64,000 nucleotides of DNA from an uncultured Bacteroidota bacterium (GCA_902598305.1 CACKBL010000004.1:62001-126000), one strand, 5' to 3'; positions 1-9,233 are shown, numbered from the stretch's first letter. Numbers and translations: made by a program. Notes: generated by a model not told the origin, from the letters alone.

Positions 1-95
1 AAAAAGAATGGGAAGAGAATTTCAGAAACAGGGGACCTGTAATTGCTGTCTCAAACTTTATTGTTGAAGTCTTAAAGACTTATGGTGGGATTTAA
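1..95 (+). CDS. 3' end of an unidentified gene, cut by the window edge
   Basis: An open frame runs from the window edge to a TAA stop at 93-95 and encodes about 30 residues ending in KTYGGI. It is followed directly by a strong terminator, which supports a real plus-strand gene ending here. The fragment is too short to assign to a family; I do not recognise it. The next gene converges on it. Confidence 0.5.
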   Translation, partial: KEWEENFRNRGPVIAVSNFIVEVLKTYGGI

Positions 96-113
96 ATAAA
101 TTTACTCTTTATG

Positions 114-140
114 AAAAAAGCCCCTGTGTGGGGCTTTTTT
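114..140. terminator. bidirectional Rho-independent terminator
   Basis: A perfect inverted repeat has 11-base arms (AAAAAAGCCCC and GGGGCTTTTTT) around a TGTGT loop. The A-run and T-run make it work on both strands. It sits between the plus-strand gene ending at 95 and the minus-strand gene ending at 139, so it probably ends both transcripts. Confidence 0.9.
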
Positions 141-1200
141 ATTTCATAATCTCAACCCTCTTACCACTTTCATAAAAAGCACCCATCTTGTCAACTGCGA
201 GGCAAGAGTGAACAGGTATTACATTTAGTTGGTCTCCAATTTTTAAATCTATTTTTTTTTCTAATTTGACAATTCCGTGTTCTTGAGATAATGATTTTAT
301 ATATCCAATTTTATTACTCACATCCCAAATTCCTCCAAAATAAACATAACCAAATATGTTATTTTCATTTTCTCTCAAACTGTCTTTTGAGAAGTGAACA
401 GACCCTCCATATATTAAAACCTCTTCTCTTTCCCCATAAATGGACACAACCGGGCAAATCATTCTTATAGCGATATCATCTATTTCACAAGATCCGATTT
501 TATACTGGGCAAGGTCATAAAAAATAAAGTTCCCAGGTCTAATTTCATTTATAAAATCTGGATATTTTTTTATGGTACTGGAGGTAGGCGTGTCGCCAAT
601 TGAAATTTGATAATTAGGGAAATCAATATTTAGAACTTCTATTCTATTAATTGATTTCTGAAAAACATTTTTGATCTCTGTCTTGTTTCTAGATTTGTAT
701 GAATCACCAAAATGTGCTAAAAACCCTAAAAAAGTTAGATTTTTACTAGTATTGCAAAACTCGATAAATGATTTAATTTTTTGTTTTTCTTCAACTTTTA
801 ATCCGGCTCTATTGTATCCAACGTCTATTTTTAGGAAGACTTCAACAGAATCCTCCAACTGACTATCCAATACTTTTAGCGATGAAATAGAATCAATTAA
901 AAGTTTAAATCTATTTTCTCTTATCATTAAATTTAGTTTACCTATTTCTAAAATATTTAATGGGAAGGCAATTGTTATATCATTCCACTCACTTGAAAAA
1001 AATTCAGCCATTGATATGGAAGAAACGGTAATTGAGGTAATCCCCTTTTCCTTAAACCAGTTTCCGATCTCTATCGATTGATGAGTTTTGAAATGAGGTC
1101 TTAAAACTAAATTGTTCTTTTTAGCCACATCAATCATTCTACCCAAATTATTTAAAGAGATGGTTTTATTTATAACTAAAGTTGGGGTTGAAAAATTCAT
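139..1200 (-). CDS. D-threonine aldolase / D-serine dehydratase-like PLP enzyme
   Basis: This 353-residue protein has the alanine racemase-type N-terminal PLP barrel found in D-threonine aldolases and DSD1-type D-serine dehydratases. The motif RPHFKTHQS carries the likely PLP lysine, K38. Near the C-terminus H331-S-C333 matches the metal-binding His-x-Cys of the DSD1 family. Such enzymes cleave or deaminate D-hydroxy amino acids in the cytoplasm. The ATG start at 1200 gives a natural N-terminus. It converges on the preceding gene across the terminator at 114-140. The family is secure; the substrate (D-Thr, D-Ser or hydroxyaspartate) cannot be read from the sequence. Confidence 0.82.
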   Translation of the reverse strand: MNFSTPTLVINKTISLNNLGRMIDVAKKNNLVLRPHFKTHQSIEIGNWFKEKGITSITVSSISMAEFFSSEWNDITIAFPLNILEIGKLNLMIRENRFKLLIDSISSLKVLDSQLEDSVEVFLKIDVGYNRAGLKVEEKQKIKSFIEFCNTSKNLTFLGFLAHFGDSYKSRNKTEIKNVFQKSINRIEVLNIDFPNYQISIGDTPTSSTIKKYPDFINEIRPGNFIFYDLAQYKIGSCEIDDIAIRMICPVVSIYGEREEVLIYGGSVHFSKDSLRENENNIFGYVYFGGIWDVSNKIGYIKSLSQEHGIVKLEKKIDLKIGDQLNVIPVHSCLAVDKMGAFYESGKRVEIMK

Positions 1201-1247
1201 AAATAACTTTTAAAATATACTGTAATTGAGTTTACAAAAAAAATTTT

Positions 1248-2633
1248 TTAAAAATTACTGCAATTTTCAAAATTTAGTTTTTCCCCAATATGATTATTTA
1301 AAAATTTAATTAAATATTCAGCCGTAGTAGATGGATACGAATACAAAGGTTCAGGTAAATACATACTGTACGTATTTGATATGTAATCGTTCATTGCAAA
1401 CGAAATCTTTTCATCTTCCCCAATTTCCCTCCCATTTCTGTAAAATTTTATTTCCCCATTGTTTTTTTTTTCGATATTTAAACTTGAGGAAATGTAATAT
1501 CTTTTACTATATTTTTTTAAAAAAAAGTTCAATTCAGCTGAGGTGATTAAAAAATTATCTAGTCCATTCCCAAAAGGGTCAATGGTGTATATGTCAATAG
1601 GCCTGATAATCCCTTTTTTTAAATTATTTCTTATACCTCCATTATTTTGAATTACAATATCAACGTTCGTTGTCTCTCTTATTGCTTTGGTATAAAAACA
1701 GCCGGTTTCACCTTTTGTATGATTGACAGAAGAATATCCTATCTTTTTATATAACGAGGGGCTGTCTTTATATTTTTGAATTAAAAGTTCAATGTTTTGA
1801 TCTTTTACTAAACCCTCGTTTGATAAATCAATTTTTTCGAAGAGAAAGTCTATAATTTTTCCTTCATATACTGACATAGTAGTCTTAGAAATCATTTCAA
1901 GATTTTTCCCCGACATTATCATATAACCATTTTTATATTTTTTCCCATAAATATGATTCGAATGACCTCCTATAACTAAATCTATGTAATTGAAGTTTTC
2001 TAATATTTTTTCATCTCCACTTTTCCCTAGGTGGGTTAATGCAATGACAAGATCAATTTCAGAGTTTTCATTAATCTTCTCATAATTTTCAAAAACCTTT
2101 ATTGGATTGGTAAAAAAAAGACCTTTGACTTTTTTTGGATGAGTAAGGGGGTATCTCCCAAAGTTCCCAGTTTCAACTGCTCCTATATAGGCAATTGAAA
2201 ATCCATCTTTTTCAATAATTTCATACCCCTTAACATTACTCAATTCACCTTTCCCACCAGAAAAGTTAGCGCATATGAAAGGAAAATTAGCTTGAGAAAT
2301 CCTATCGCTTAGTATTTTTTGGCCATAATCGAATTCGTGGTTGCCAACCACACTTACGTCTAGACCGGTACGGTTCAATAAATCTATTATTGGGAATCCC
2401 TTTTCCGAATAGTTATCTACTACAGGATTCCCCGAAAAGATGTCACCGGCACTTACAAAAAAGACTTTGTTGCCCATTCTTTTTTCTTTATCAATCAAAG
2501 GTTTTATTTTAGAAAAGTTTTCAATCCTCGAGTGCATATCATTTATTGAAAAAATCACAACCTTTTCTTGACCGGATGAAATTAGAGACCAAAGAAGAGA
2601 GAGCAACAGAAAATTCTTACCAAATAATTTCAT
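1248..2633 (-). CDS. exported 5'-nucleotidase / UshA-family phosphoesterase
   Basis: The protein has 461 residues, a signal peptide of about 21 residues, an N-terminal calcineurin-like metallophosphatase domain and a C-terminal 5'-nucleotidase domain. Metal-binding motifs are visible in order: D32-x-H34, G-D64, G-N-H99-E, then ALTHLG and GGHSNH near residues 195-225. UshA/YfkN-type enzymes remove phosphate from nucleotides or sugar nucleotides outside the cytoplasm. The protein is shorter than E. coli UshA (about 550 residues) but has both domains. A role in scavenging dissolved organic phosphate is an inference. The family is certain, the exact substrate is not. Confidence 0.85.
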   Translation of the reverse strand: MKLFGKNFLLLSLLWSLISSGQEKVVIFSINDMHSRIENFSKIKPLIDKEKRMGNKVFFVSAGDIFSGNPVVDNYSEKGFPIIDLLNRTGLDVSVVGNHEFDYGQKILSDRISQANFPFICANFSGGKGELSNVKGYEIIEKDGFSIAYIGAVETGNFGRYPLTHPKKVKGLFFTNPIKVFENYEKINENSEIDLVIALTHLGKSGDEKILENFNYIDLVIGGHSNHIYGKKYKNGYMIMSGKNLEMISKTTMSVYEGKIIDFLFEKIDLSNEGLVKDQNIELLIQKYKDSPSLYKKIGYSSVNHTKGETGCFYTKAIRETTNVDIVIQNNGGIRNNLKKGIIRPIDIYTIDPFGNGLDNFLITSAELNFFLKKYSKRYYISSSLNIEKKNNGEIKFYRNGREIGEDEKISFAMNDYISNTYSMYLPEPLYSYPSTTAEYLIKFLNNHIGEKLNFENCSNF

Positions 2634-2667
2634 ATAGTAAATTTAAAGGTCAAATTTTAAATTTATA

Positions 2668-4914
2668 TTAATTGTTAATTAAATATCTAAGTCCAAAAAA
2701 AGATCTTATACCTTGATTTGAGTAAAACGCGTAGGTAGGATCAAAAGTAAGTCCGAAAGGGTTATTTTCACTAACTACTGGACTCCCGTTATTGTCGAAT
2801 GTCACTTCTTTGTCAAATGGGTCAAATGCTCGAGCAATACTATTTAAAGGAGGCTTGAAATCAAATAAATTTTTCACTCCAACAAAAAATTCAAAATCTG
2901 AGACTTTTTTTGTTGCTTGCAGATTTAAAATATTAAATGTAGGGCTATATCCAGGTCTAGGGTCTAAAGCACTTAAAAGAGGAAGTTTCATTGGCCCAAC
3001 TATATTCCCTGTTAGATCAAATTTTAATTTTATAAAATTATTATAATAGACCATTTTATAACTCCCTGAAAATTCTTCTGTCAAATAAGGAATGGACTTT
3101 TTGTCATTTTGCTTAATATAAGTATCAACATACGTTAATCCAATTTGGAAATCCAAGACATTTGAGATTTTCCCAAAAAAGTCAATACTTCCTCCTTGAG
3201 AAATCACTATCCCGTTGACATTTGAATAGATTATTTGATTTGGATTAATATCGTAATCTGGAATTATTCTGTTAGAAAAGATAGTTTTAAAAATACTTGA
3301 ATCCACTTTAAAAACTTGGCCTCTTTTTGTATAAAAATCCTTGACATAGTTTAGATTAAAATTCCATGACTTCTCTGGAGACAATTTTTCCATAAAAATA
3401 ATATCTCTTGCTCCAGTTAGCGCTGCATGATCTTCAGTGAAAACATTTACTATTCTGTAACCAGAACCAAAACCAATTCTTAAAGTTGAATTTCTTTCTT
3501 CACTAGATTTTTTAAAATTAATTCTAGGCGTGAAAACATTCCCATAATTTGAATTATAATCGTATCTAATTCCTAACAAAAGTGATTTTTCATTGTTATT
3601 TATGATTTCATTTTGAATAAAAACTCCAGGCAGATGAGTATTATCTTTCTTAAAAGTTGCGGGTGTATTATCATCATATCCTGTATATCTATAGCTTAAC
3701 CCTAAGGTATATAAACTTTTATTTATTTTAAAATTATAAACGGTCTGTAAAAATCCAATTGTTTGTTTTGCATCAAATGACAAAGTCCCATAATACGAGT
3801 CTTGGTGGTGCTGATTGAAGCTGTATTGAAAAAAAAACTTATCATTGTATAAGTACTTTCCAAAAATTTCTAGCCGATTGGTATATATGCTCTCGCCGTA
3901 GATATTATTTCTTCCCCTTTCGCTTTTATTCCAATTAGTTTGGCCACCCCACCTGTCTTCGTAGAAGTACCTAAAAGCAATGTTGTTTTTTTTACCACTT
4001 AATTTATTGAAAATTGAAATTCTATTTTGAAGAGTTAGGTCGGTAAACCCATCGTTATTTTTATCTATAGGATTTTGATATAAAAAGTGATTTATGCCTA
4101 GAAGATTAGTCTTTTGTCCAACTAAAAATTTAACTCCAAGATCAGTATTTACCTCTCCCCAAGAGGATGAAAAACTTTCAATAGATAATGGGCTTACTTT
4201 TTCTGGCACTTTTGTAATTAAATTTATAACTCCTCCAATTGCCTCTGAACCATATAAAGTGGAGGAAGGACCTTTGATAATCTCGATTTGTTGAATTAAA
4301 GATTGTGGAATTCCTGTTAACCCATAAACTGTAGAAAGGCCACTCACAATTGGAAGACCATCTATAAGAACCATTGTGTTAGCCCCTTCTTGTCCATTTA
4401 TTCGAATATCGCCAGTGTTGCAAACATTACAATTAAGTTGTGCTCTGATTCCATTGATATTTTCTATTGCTTCAAAAATACTTGCTGTTGGATTAGCCCT
4501 AAAAAAACTTGCCTTGTATAATTCAATTGGGACTGTGCTGTTCAGTTTAGATACATTTTTCAAAGTTCCTGATACCACAACCTCTTTAAGAGACTCGTCA
4601 CTTATTAATATAACATCGGTTTCAATAAAATCCTCATTTTCAAATGTGATATTTAATACTTTTGGTTTAAAACCAACAAAGGAAATTATGTATTTATTCT
4701 CTCCTTTTTTAGAATGGATTTTAAATCTCCCTGAGCTATCAGAAATAATTGCTTTTTTTAGACTGGAATTGAAAATCGTAGCGCCTATTATCAAATTATT
4801 ATTTTGATCTAAAATTCTTCCTTTTAAAGTTTGTGCATTTGAATAAATTGAAAAAAAAATCAATAAATTGACAAAAATTAAGATAAATCGCGACAAGGAG
4901 TTTATATTACACAT
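2668..4914 (-). CDS. TonB-dependent outer-membrane receptor, CarboxypepD_reg type
   Basis: The order is signal peptide, carboxypeptidase-regulatory-like beta-sandwich (about residues 30-110), plug domain (roughly 125-240, with VLIDGLPI and a GPSSTLYGSEAIGGVINL block) and a 22-strand type barrel. The longest frame starts at 4929. I prefer the ATG at 4914 (748 residues), because the longer form would begin upstream of the predicted transcription start. A TTG at 4896 would also leave a good signal peptide. The plug contains CNVCNTGDIRINGQEG, with two closely spaced cysteines. The gene is divergent from a DtxR/MntR-type regulator only 25 bases away, which suggests a metal-regulated siderophore, haem or metal-chelate receptor. 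The ligand is unknown. Confidence 0.85.
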   Translation of the reverse strand: MCNINSLSRFILIFVNLLIFFSIYSNAQTLKGRILDQNNNLIIGATIFNSSLKKAIISDSSGRFKIHSKKGENKYIISFVGFKPKVLNITFENEDFIETDVILISDESLKEVVVSGTLKNVSKLNSTVPIELYKASFFRANPTASIFEAIENINGIRAQLNCNVCNTGDIRINGQEGANTMVLIDGLPIVSGLSTVYGLTGIPQSLIQQIEIIKGPSSTLYGSEAIGGVINLITKVPEKVSPLSIESFSSSWGEVNTDLGVKFLVGQKTNLLGINHFLYQNPIDKNNDGFTDLTLQNRISIFNKLSGKKNNIAFRYFYEDRWGGQTNWNKSERGRNNIYGESIYTNRLEIFGKYLYNDKFFFQYSFNQHHQDSYYGTLSFDAKQTIGFLQTVYNFKINKSLYTLGLSYRYTGYDDNTPATFKKDNTHLPGVFIQNEIINNNEKSLLLGIRYDYNSNYGNVFTPRINFKKSSEERNSTLRIGFGSGYRIVNVFTEDHAALTGARDIIFMEKLSPEKSWNFNLNYVKDFYTKRGQVFKVDSSIFKTIFSNRIIPDYDINPNQIIYSNVNGIVISQGGSIDFFGKISNVLDFQIGLTYVDTYIKQNDKKSIPYLTEEFSGSYKMVYYNNFIKLKFDLTGNIVGPMKLPLLSALDPRPGYSPTFNILNLQATKKVSDFEFFVGVKNLFDFKPPLNSIARAFDPFDKEVTFDNNGSPVVSENNPFGLTFDPTYAFYSNQGIRSFFGLRYLINN

Positions 4915-4931
4915 AAAAAAGTTCACCACTG

Positions 4932-4939
4932 CAAAACTA
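4932..4939 (-). promoter_or_regulatory. -7 promoter element for the TonB receptor gene
   Basis: On the minus strand the bases read TAGTTTTG, an exact match to the Bacteroidota -7 consensus TAnnTTTG. The expected transcription start lies about 7 bases downstream, near 4925, before the preferred receptor start at 4914. The element touches the ATG at 4940 of the divergent regulator, so a repressor bound here could control both genes. No clear -33 TTG was found. Confidence 0.5.
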
Positions 4940-5350
4940 ATGAAAAAAACTAAAGAAAAAGACCACTATATAAAACAAATATTCAAGCTAAATGAAGCTG
5001 GTGAAAAAGTATCTGTTTCTGCTTTAAGCAAGCTTTTTAATGTTTCTAAATCCTCCGTATCTAATATGTTAAAAAAACTTTCTTTGATGGAACTTGTGGA
5101 TACATCTCCTTACAGTTCCATAAAACTTACTCAAAAAGGAAGAAAATTTGCGAAAGAAGTCGTTGCCAAGCACAGATTGATAGAATCGTTCTTGGTTGAA
5201 GTTATGGAATTTAAACCTGATCAAGTACATGAAATTGCCGAAGAAATTGAACACATTAATTCACCCATTTTCTTTAGTAAAGTAAGAAAGATGCTAAAAC
5301 AAGACACAATAGATCCACACGGATCTAATATTCCCAAGACAGATTTTTAA
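4940..5350 (+). CDS. DtxR/MntR-family metal-dependent transcriptional repressor
   Basis: The 136-residue protein has an N-terminal winged helix (about 1-65) and the DtxR dimerisation and metal domain, but no C-terminal SH3/FeoA domain. Counterparts of DtxR ligands are visible: H78 and E82 in KHRLIESFL, then H97, E104 and H105 in VHEIAEEIEH. The position of DtxR Cys102 is E101, as in MntR, which hints at manganese rather than iron sensing (inference). The frame stays open upstream to 4868, but the ATG at 4940 matches the family start. It is divergent from a TonB receptor and probably regulates it. The ending DPHGSNIP is also typical of the family. Confidence 0.85.
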   Translation: MKKTKEKDHYIKQIFKLNEAGEKVSVSALSKLFNVSKSSVSNMLKKLSLMELVDTSPYSSIKLTQKGRKFAKEVVAKHRLIESFLVEVMEFKPDQVHEIAEEIEHINSPIFFSKVRKMLKQDTIDPHGSNIPKTDF

Positions 5351-5354
5351 AATC

Positions 5355-6179
5355 TTATTGAAATATTCTTACATAATCAATTATCATCCTTTCTTCACGA
5401 AAATCTTCAGGCACTTTTCCGCCCAAAATACCCCCAATGGCTAGATTTAATAATAAATAATGATTATTATCAAAGGGCATCACGTCCATGTTCTTGTGTT
5501 CAAAAGTGATATTGTTATTTAGGAGCCAATATATTTTCTCTTTGGTCCAAACAAGTGAGTAAACATTAAAATCATTAGAATTTGCAATATTTGAAATTTT
5601 TTTCATTTCATCTTTTTTATTTGTACCTGTGTTATGAAAATGAAGGACATTGTAAAGATCTGCTTTGTCCCATCCATTTTGTTCCATTATGTCAATTTCT
5701 CCACAGTATGGCCATGGGGTTTCACCTTTATTTTCACCAAGATAATTTCCTATTTCATCAATGTTTGAACCAAGAGTCCAAATAGCAGGCCAAGTGCCAC
5801 TAGAAGATGGAAGTTTTGCTCTAACATCAATTCTACCATATTTAAAATCAAATTTCGAATTTAATCTAGCAGAGGAATAATTTTTGGATGAATTATACAT
5901 TTCAATTTCTTCTTTTATTGCTACAATATTTAACATTCCGTCTCTAACAAAACAATTTTTAATATTTTCAGTATAGTGTTGAAGTTCATTATTAGCCCAA
6001 CTTCCATTATCAATAGGAACTGTTTGAAGGTGCCATAGCGATTGATTAATCTCACCCTCATAATCAAATTCGTCACTCCAAACCAAATTATTAAAAAAGG
6101 GTAATGAATTTTTTTCTTCTTCAGAATTACAATAAATGAATAGTAATGAGGTTAAAAAATAAAATAAAGTTTTTTTCAT
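5355..6179 (-). CDS. GH16 beta-glucanase (laminarinase-like) lipoprotein
   Basis: With the ATG at 6179 the protein has 274 residues and starts with a short signal peptide ending in LLFIYC, a lipobox with the lipidated cysteine at position 17. The mature part is one GH16 jelly-roll domain. The active-site strand EIDIME gives nucleophile E161 and acid/base E166. The substrate-cleft tryptophans in TWPAIWTLG and ETPWPYCGEIDI are typical of laminarinases and endo-beta-1,3(4)-glucanases. It probably sits on the cell surface and cuts algal laminarin; no PUL genes (SusC/SusD) are adjacent. The frame extends to 6230, but that would put 17 residues before the signal peptide. Confidence 0.87.
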   Translation of the reverse strand: MKKTLFYFLTSLLFIYCNSEEEKNSLPFFNNLVWSDEFDYEGEINQSLWHLQTVPIDNGSWANNELQHYTENIKNCFVRDGMLNIVAIKEEIEMYNSSKNYSSARLNSKFDFKYGRIDVRAKLPSSSGTWPAIWTLGSNIDEIGNYLGENKGETPWPYCGEIDIMEQNGWDKADLYNVLHFHNTGTNKKDEMKKISNIANSNDFNVYSLVWTKEKIYWLLNNNITFEHKNMDVMPFDNNHYLLLNLAIGGILGGKVPEDFREERMIIDYVRIFQ

Positions 6180-6253
6180 TTTATTGAGAATATTAAACAT
6201 ATTTTTAAATGCCAAATTTATAACAAACATTTCTATTTATAAATCATAATTAC

Positions 6254-8479
6254 TTGAGAAAATGTTTAATTTATTTTTTATTTATAAAAGCAAGTTTACT
6301 ACTTGGCCAGGAAACCTTTGTGCCAAATAAAATAACCGATAATCAAATCACTCTTGATGGTTACCTTAATGAGGAGTTATGGTCTTCAGCAGCAAAAGTT
6401 CCTTTTGATATTGAATTCAGCCCAGCAAATAACGAGCCGTCAAGAATAAAAACAAATGGATATATTTCCTATTCGAAAGAATACATTTACATAGGTATTG
6501 ACGCAAAAGTTGATCCAAAAAATATTCGCGTCTCAGTTAGGCAAAGAGATGACATGAATATGTTGAATGACGATTTCATTGCTCTACGATTTGACACTTT
6601 TAGAGATGCGAGAAACAATATTGTCTTGGGCGTAAATGCACTTGGGAGTCAACTTGATGCAAGGCAAATAAATGAAATTTCTGAAGATAAACGATATGAC
6701 GTATCTTTCAATATAAATTTTCAATCCTTTGGGAATATAACAGAAGATGGATATCAGATTGAAATGAAAATTCCTTTCTCAGAGATTGAATTTCCAAATG
6801 GCACTGACCAAATTTGGCACTTTAATTTCTATCGAAGATATTTTGAAGACGGGAACGTTATAGAGTTAAGTACTCAGATTCGAGATAGGGACAACCCTTG
6901 TTTGGTTTGTCAGACAACCGATGTTGTGAAATTCAATCAAATAACAATTAAAAAAAGATTTGAACTCCTACCATATTTGTATAGCAACATATCTGGAAGT
7001 AGAAGCAGTAATAATCAAAAAATCCTTTTTAATAAGCCTAGCGGTAATGTAGGCATAGGACTAAATTTAGACATCAATAAAAATACCAGTTTAGAAGTTA
7101 CTCTTAATCCAGACTTTTCGCAAGTTGAAGCAGATGTAACTCAAATTGATGCAAATTCATCCTTTTCTTTAAGGTATCCTGAACGACGTCCTTTTTTTAA
7201 TCGAGGTACGGATTTGGTAAACTTCGTTAGTGGTACATTTTATTCAAGGTCAATTGTAAACCCTGTTTTTGCTTCCAAACTTTTTAGTCAATTTAATAAG
7301 TCAAGAATTTTTCTTCTTAATGCGATAGATGAAAATTCACCTTATTTGGTAGGTGGTGAAGACCGATCTTATGAAGGTTTTGGTGGTAGAAGCTTTGTTA
7401 ACATATTGAGATACCAGTACTTGCTTAACCCTAAATCTAGACTGGGGGCTTTTACTACTAACAGATTGTATAATGGCGGTGGTTATGGTCACTCAACTGG
7501 CTTAGATGGGTTATTTCTTTTTAGCGGGAATTGGCGTTTCAATTTCGAATATACCAAAAGTTTTACCCAAGAACCTGAACAAGACTGGATTGATTCAGAT
7601 GCCAAAATTTATGGGAAAACAGTAAGATTGGATGGAGATAATCTGGATGGGTATAGCCTTTACATGAGACTTTATAGAAACACTGAGCATTGGAGAAGCT
7701 ACTTTTATTACAGAGATATTTCTCCTCAATTTCGAGCTGATGTTGGTTTTGTAGTCCAAAACAACAGAAGATGGACTACTTTTTTTCATGAGTACATAAA
7801 TATCCTAAATAAACCCGCACTTCAAAAATTTGGATTTGGAACTAAAATTGATAGGATTTTCACTTTTGATGCTTTTTACAAAGCTTTTAGTGCAGATTTT
7901 TTTACAGGATTCACCACTTTTGGTCGAACTGAATTGAAATATACATTAGACTATGATGCTGTAAAAACTTTTTTAAGAAGAACTTATTACCACCTCCAAT
8001 CTCACACTTTTTTGTTGAGAGGAGCCCCCTATGAACAACTTAATTTTGAGTTGGAGTATACACTAGGGAAAGAATTATCAGTTAATGAGGAAGTCCCAGA
8101 AGTAGGTAGAATTCATAAAGCGGATATGAGTTTAAATTTTCAAATAAATGACAATTTTAACATAACTCCACTTTTGAGATATTCCCGTCTGGAAAATTTG
8201 TCAAAAAATGAAAACTACTTTGAGGGATCGATACTTAGGCTCAATTTCAAATACCAGTTTTCAAATTATTTGAACATAAGATTAGTAGCTGAAAACAACT
8301 CATTTATAGATCAATTTTATATTCAACCCTTAATTCAGTGGAACCCCAATCCTTCAACTATTTTTTATTTAGGGGCAAATCAAAATACACTAGAAGAAAT
8401 TGACGACATAACTTTTAGTCTATTTCAATTTAACAGGTCACAGATTTTTTTCAAATTTCAATATTTGATAGGATTGTAG
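6254..8479 (+). CDS. DUF5916 outer-membrane protein with CBM9-like N-terminus
   Basis: The 741-residue exported protein has a signal peptide ending at LLLGQ, a carbohydrate-binding family 9-like domain (about 25-215; begins ITLDGYLNEELWSSA) and then a long DUF5916 region predicted to form an outer-membrane beta-barrel. The block ERRPFFNRG followed by FYSRSI is characteristic of the family. The start codon is a TTG; no in-frame ATG fits before the signal peptide. It is divergent from the GH16 lipoprotein with 74 bases between. The molecular function of DUF5916 is not established, so a joint role with the glucanase is only suggested by position. Confidence 0.8.
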   Translation: MRKCLIYFLFIKASLLLGQETFVPNKITDNQITLDGYLNEELWSSAAKVPFDIEFSPANNEPSRIKTNGYISYSKEYIYIGIDAKVDPKNIRVSVRQRDDMNMLNDDFIALRFDTFRDARNNIVLGVNALGSQLDARQINEISEDKRYDVSFNINFQSFGNITEDGYQIEMKIPFSEIEFPNGTDQIWHFNFYRRYFEDGNVIELSTQIRDRDNPCLVCQTTDVVKFNQITIKKRFELLPYLYSNISGSRSSNNQKILFNKPSGNVGIGLNLDINKNTSLEVTLNPDFSQVEADVTQIDANSSFSLRYPERRPFFNRGTDLVNFVSGTFYSRSIVNPVFASKLFSQFNKSRIFLLNAIDENSPYLVGGEDRSYEGFGGRSFVNILRYQYLLNPKSRLGAFTTNRLYNGGGYGHSTGLDGLFLFSGNWRFNFEYTKSFTQEPEQDWIDSDAKIYGKTVRLDGDNLDGYSLYMRLYRNTEHWRSYFYYRDISPQFRADVGFVVQNNRRWTTFFHEYINILNKPALQKFGFGTKIDRIFTFDAFYKAFSADFFTGFTTFGRTELKYTLDYDAVKTFLRRTYYHLQSHTFLLRGAPYEQLNFELEYTLGKELSVNEEVPEVGRIHKADMSLNFQINDNFNITPLLRYSRLENLSKNENYFEGSILRLNFKYQFSNYLNIRLVAENNSFIDQFYIQPLIQWNPNPSTIFYLGANQNTLEEIDDITFSLFQFNRSQIFFKFQYLIGL

Positions 8480-8494
8480 GGGTGAACCAATTAA

Positions 8495-9160
8495 TTACTT
8501 TCTAAAGTGCCAAATTTCGTGCAATTCACCACCTTTACTATTTAATCCTTTGTGATACCAATCTTCCCCACTAAGATTATATTCAAAAGGCAATATTAAA
8601 CCAACCTTATTATTATCCCTAGAAAAGAACTGAATTTTCTCGGTATAACCTCCTATTTCAGGACTATTTTCATATTCTGTATTGTATCTTCCTCCACCAG
8701 AACCAAAAAAACGAAAGTTTGATGTGTCAAATGCTATCCATTGAAAAAACCCATCAATTAAAATTTTCATTGTTTTTCTTGAACGATCTAAATCTCTTCT
8801 TTTTTCTCCCTCATCGGTTACTCTTCCAGCCATTAGCCATTTCCCCTGAAGCTTTTGTTTGGGTGAAGAAACTTTTTTCCATTTTCTGGTGTTGGTATAT
8901 AGAATTTTCTTAATGCTGTCATTTTTAAAATTAGAATTGAATTCAAAATCAACATTCAAATTTTTTTTACCAGAGTAAAATCCACCTCTTGTAAATTTAA
9001 ATTCTCCAGTTGAGGTATTAAATACTGTTTCGACAATGTAAGTTTTATCTTTTATAATTCGGTGTGTATTGGTCTTAACAACAAATTCATATACTTGTCC
9101 ATTTAAATTAGAAAATGATAATGCAAGTATTACTAAACTTTTGATAAATGATTTTTTCAT
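8495..9160 (-). CDS. exported protein of unknown function
   Basis: This 221-residue protein has a clear signal peptide (cleavage near NLNGQ, residue 22) and no later membrane segment. The C-terminal half has aromatic strand-like stretches (GKWLMAGR, FFQWIAFDT, RFFGSGGGRY, EKIQFFSRD, ELHEIWHFRK). This is compatible with a small periplasmic beta-barrel of the lipocalin type, an impression rather than a match. It converges on the DUF5916 gene with 15 bases between and is divergent from the small His/Cys protein at 9234. I do not assign a function. Confidence 0.6.
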   Translation of the reverse strand: MKKSFIKSLVILALSFSNLNGQVYEFVVKTNTHRIIKDKTYIVETVFNTSTGEFKFTRGGFYSGKKNLNVDFEFNSNFKNDSIKKILYTNTRKWKKVSSPKQKLQGKWLMAGRVTDEGEKRRDLDRSRKTMKILIDGFFQWIAFDTSNFRFFGSGGGRYNTEYENSPEIGGYTEKIQFFSRDNNKVGLILPFEYNLSGEDWYHKGLNSKGGELHEIWHFRK

Positions 9161-9194
9161 CTTTTTTAAAAATATAAAACCTAAAATAACAAAA

Positions 9195-9226
9195 AAACCG
9201 CGATTTATTATTTATCTTTGCGGTTT
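9195..9226 (+). promoter_or_regulatory. promoter with flanking inverted repeat (candidate operator)
   Basis: TATCTTTG at 9213-9220 exactly matches the Bacteroidota -7 motif TAnnTTTG and lies 13 bases before the ATG at 9234. It is flanked by a perfect 7-base inverted repeat, AAACCGC (9195-9201) and GCGGTTT (9220-9226), with 18 bases between the arms. The right arm overlaps the last base of the -7 box and the likely transcription start. No -33 TTG is present. The geometry suits a regulator that controls the operon at 9234-12642, but which regulator is unknown. Confidence 0.5.
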
Positions 9227-9233
9227 AAAAAAA

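Noticed and set aside
4376-4807. 143-codon open frame opposite the first TonB receptor
   Set aside because: It is antisense to the conserved plug and N-terminal domain, with no promoter or recognisable motif.
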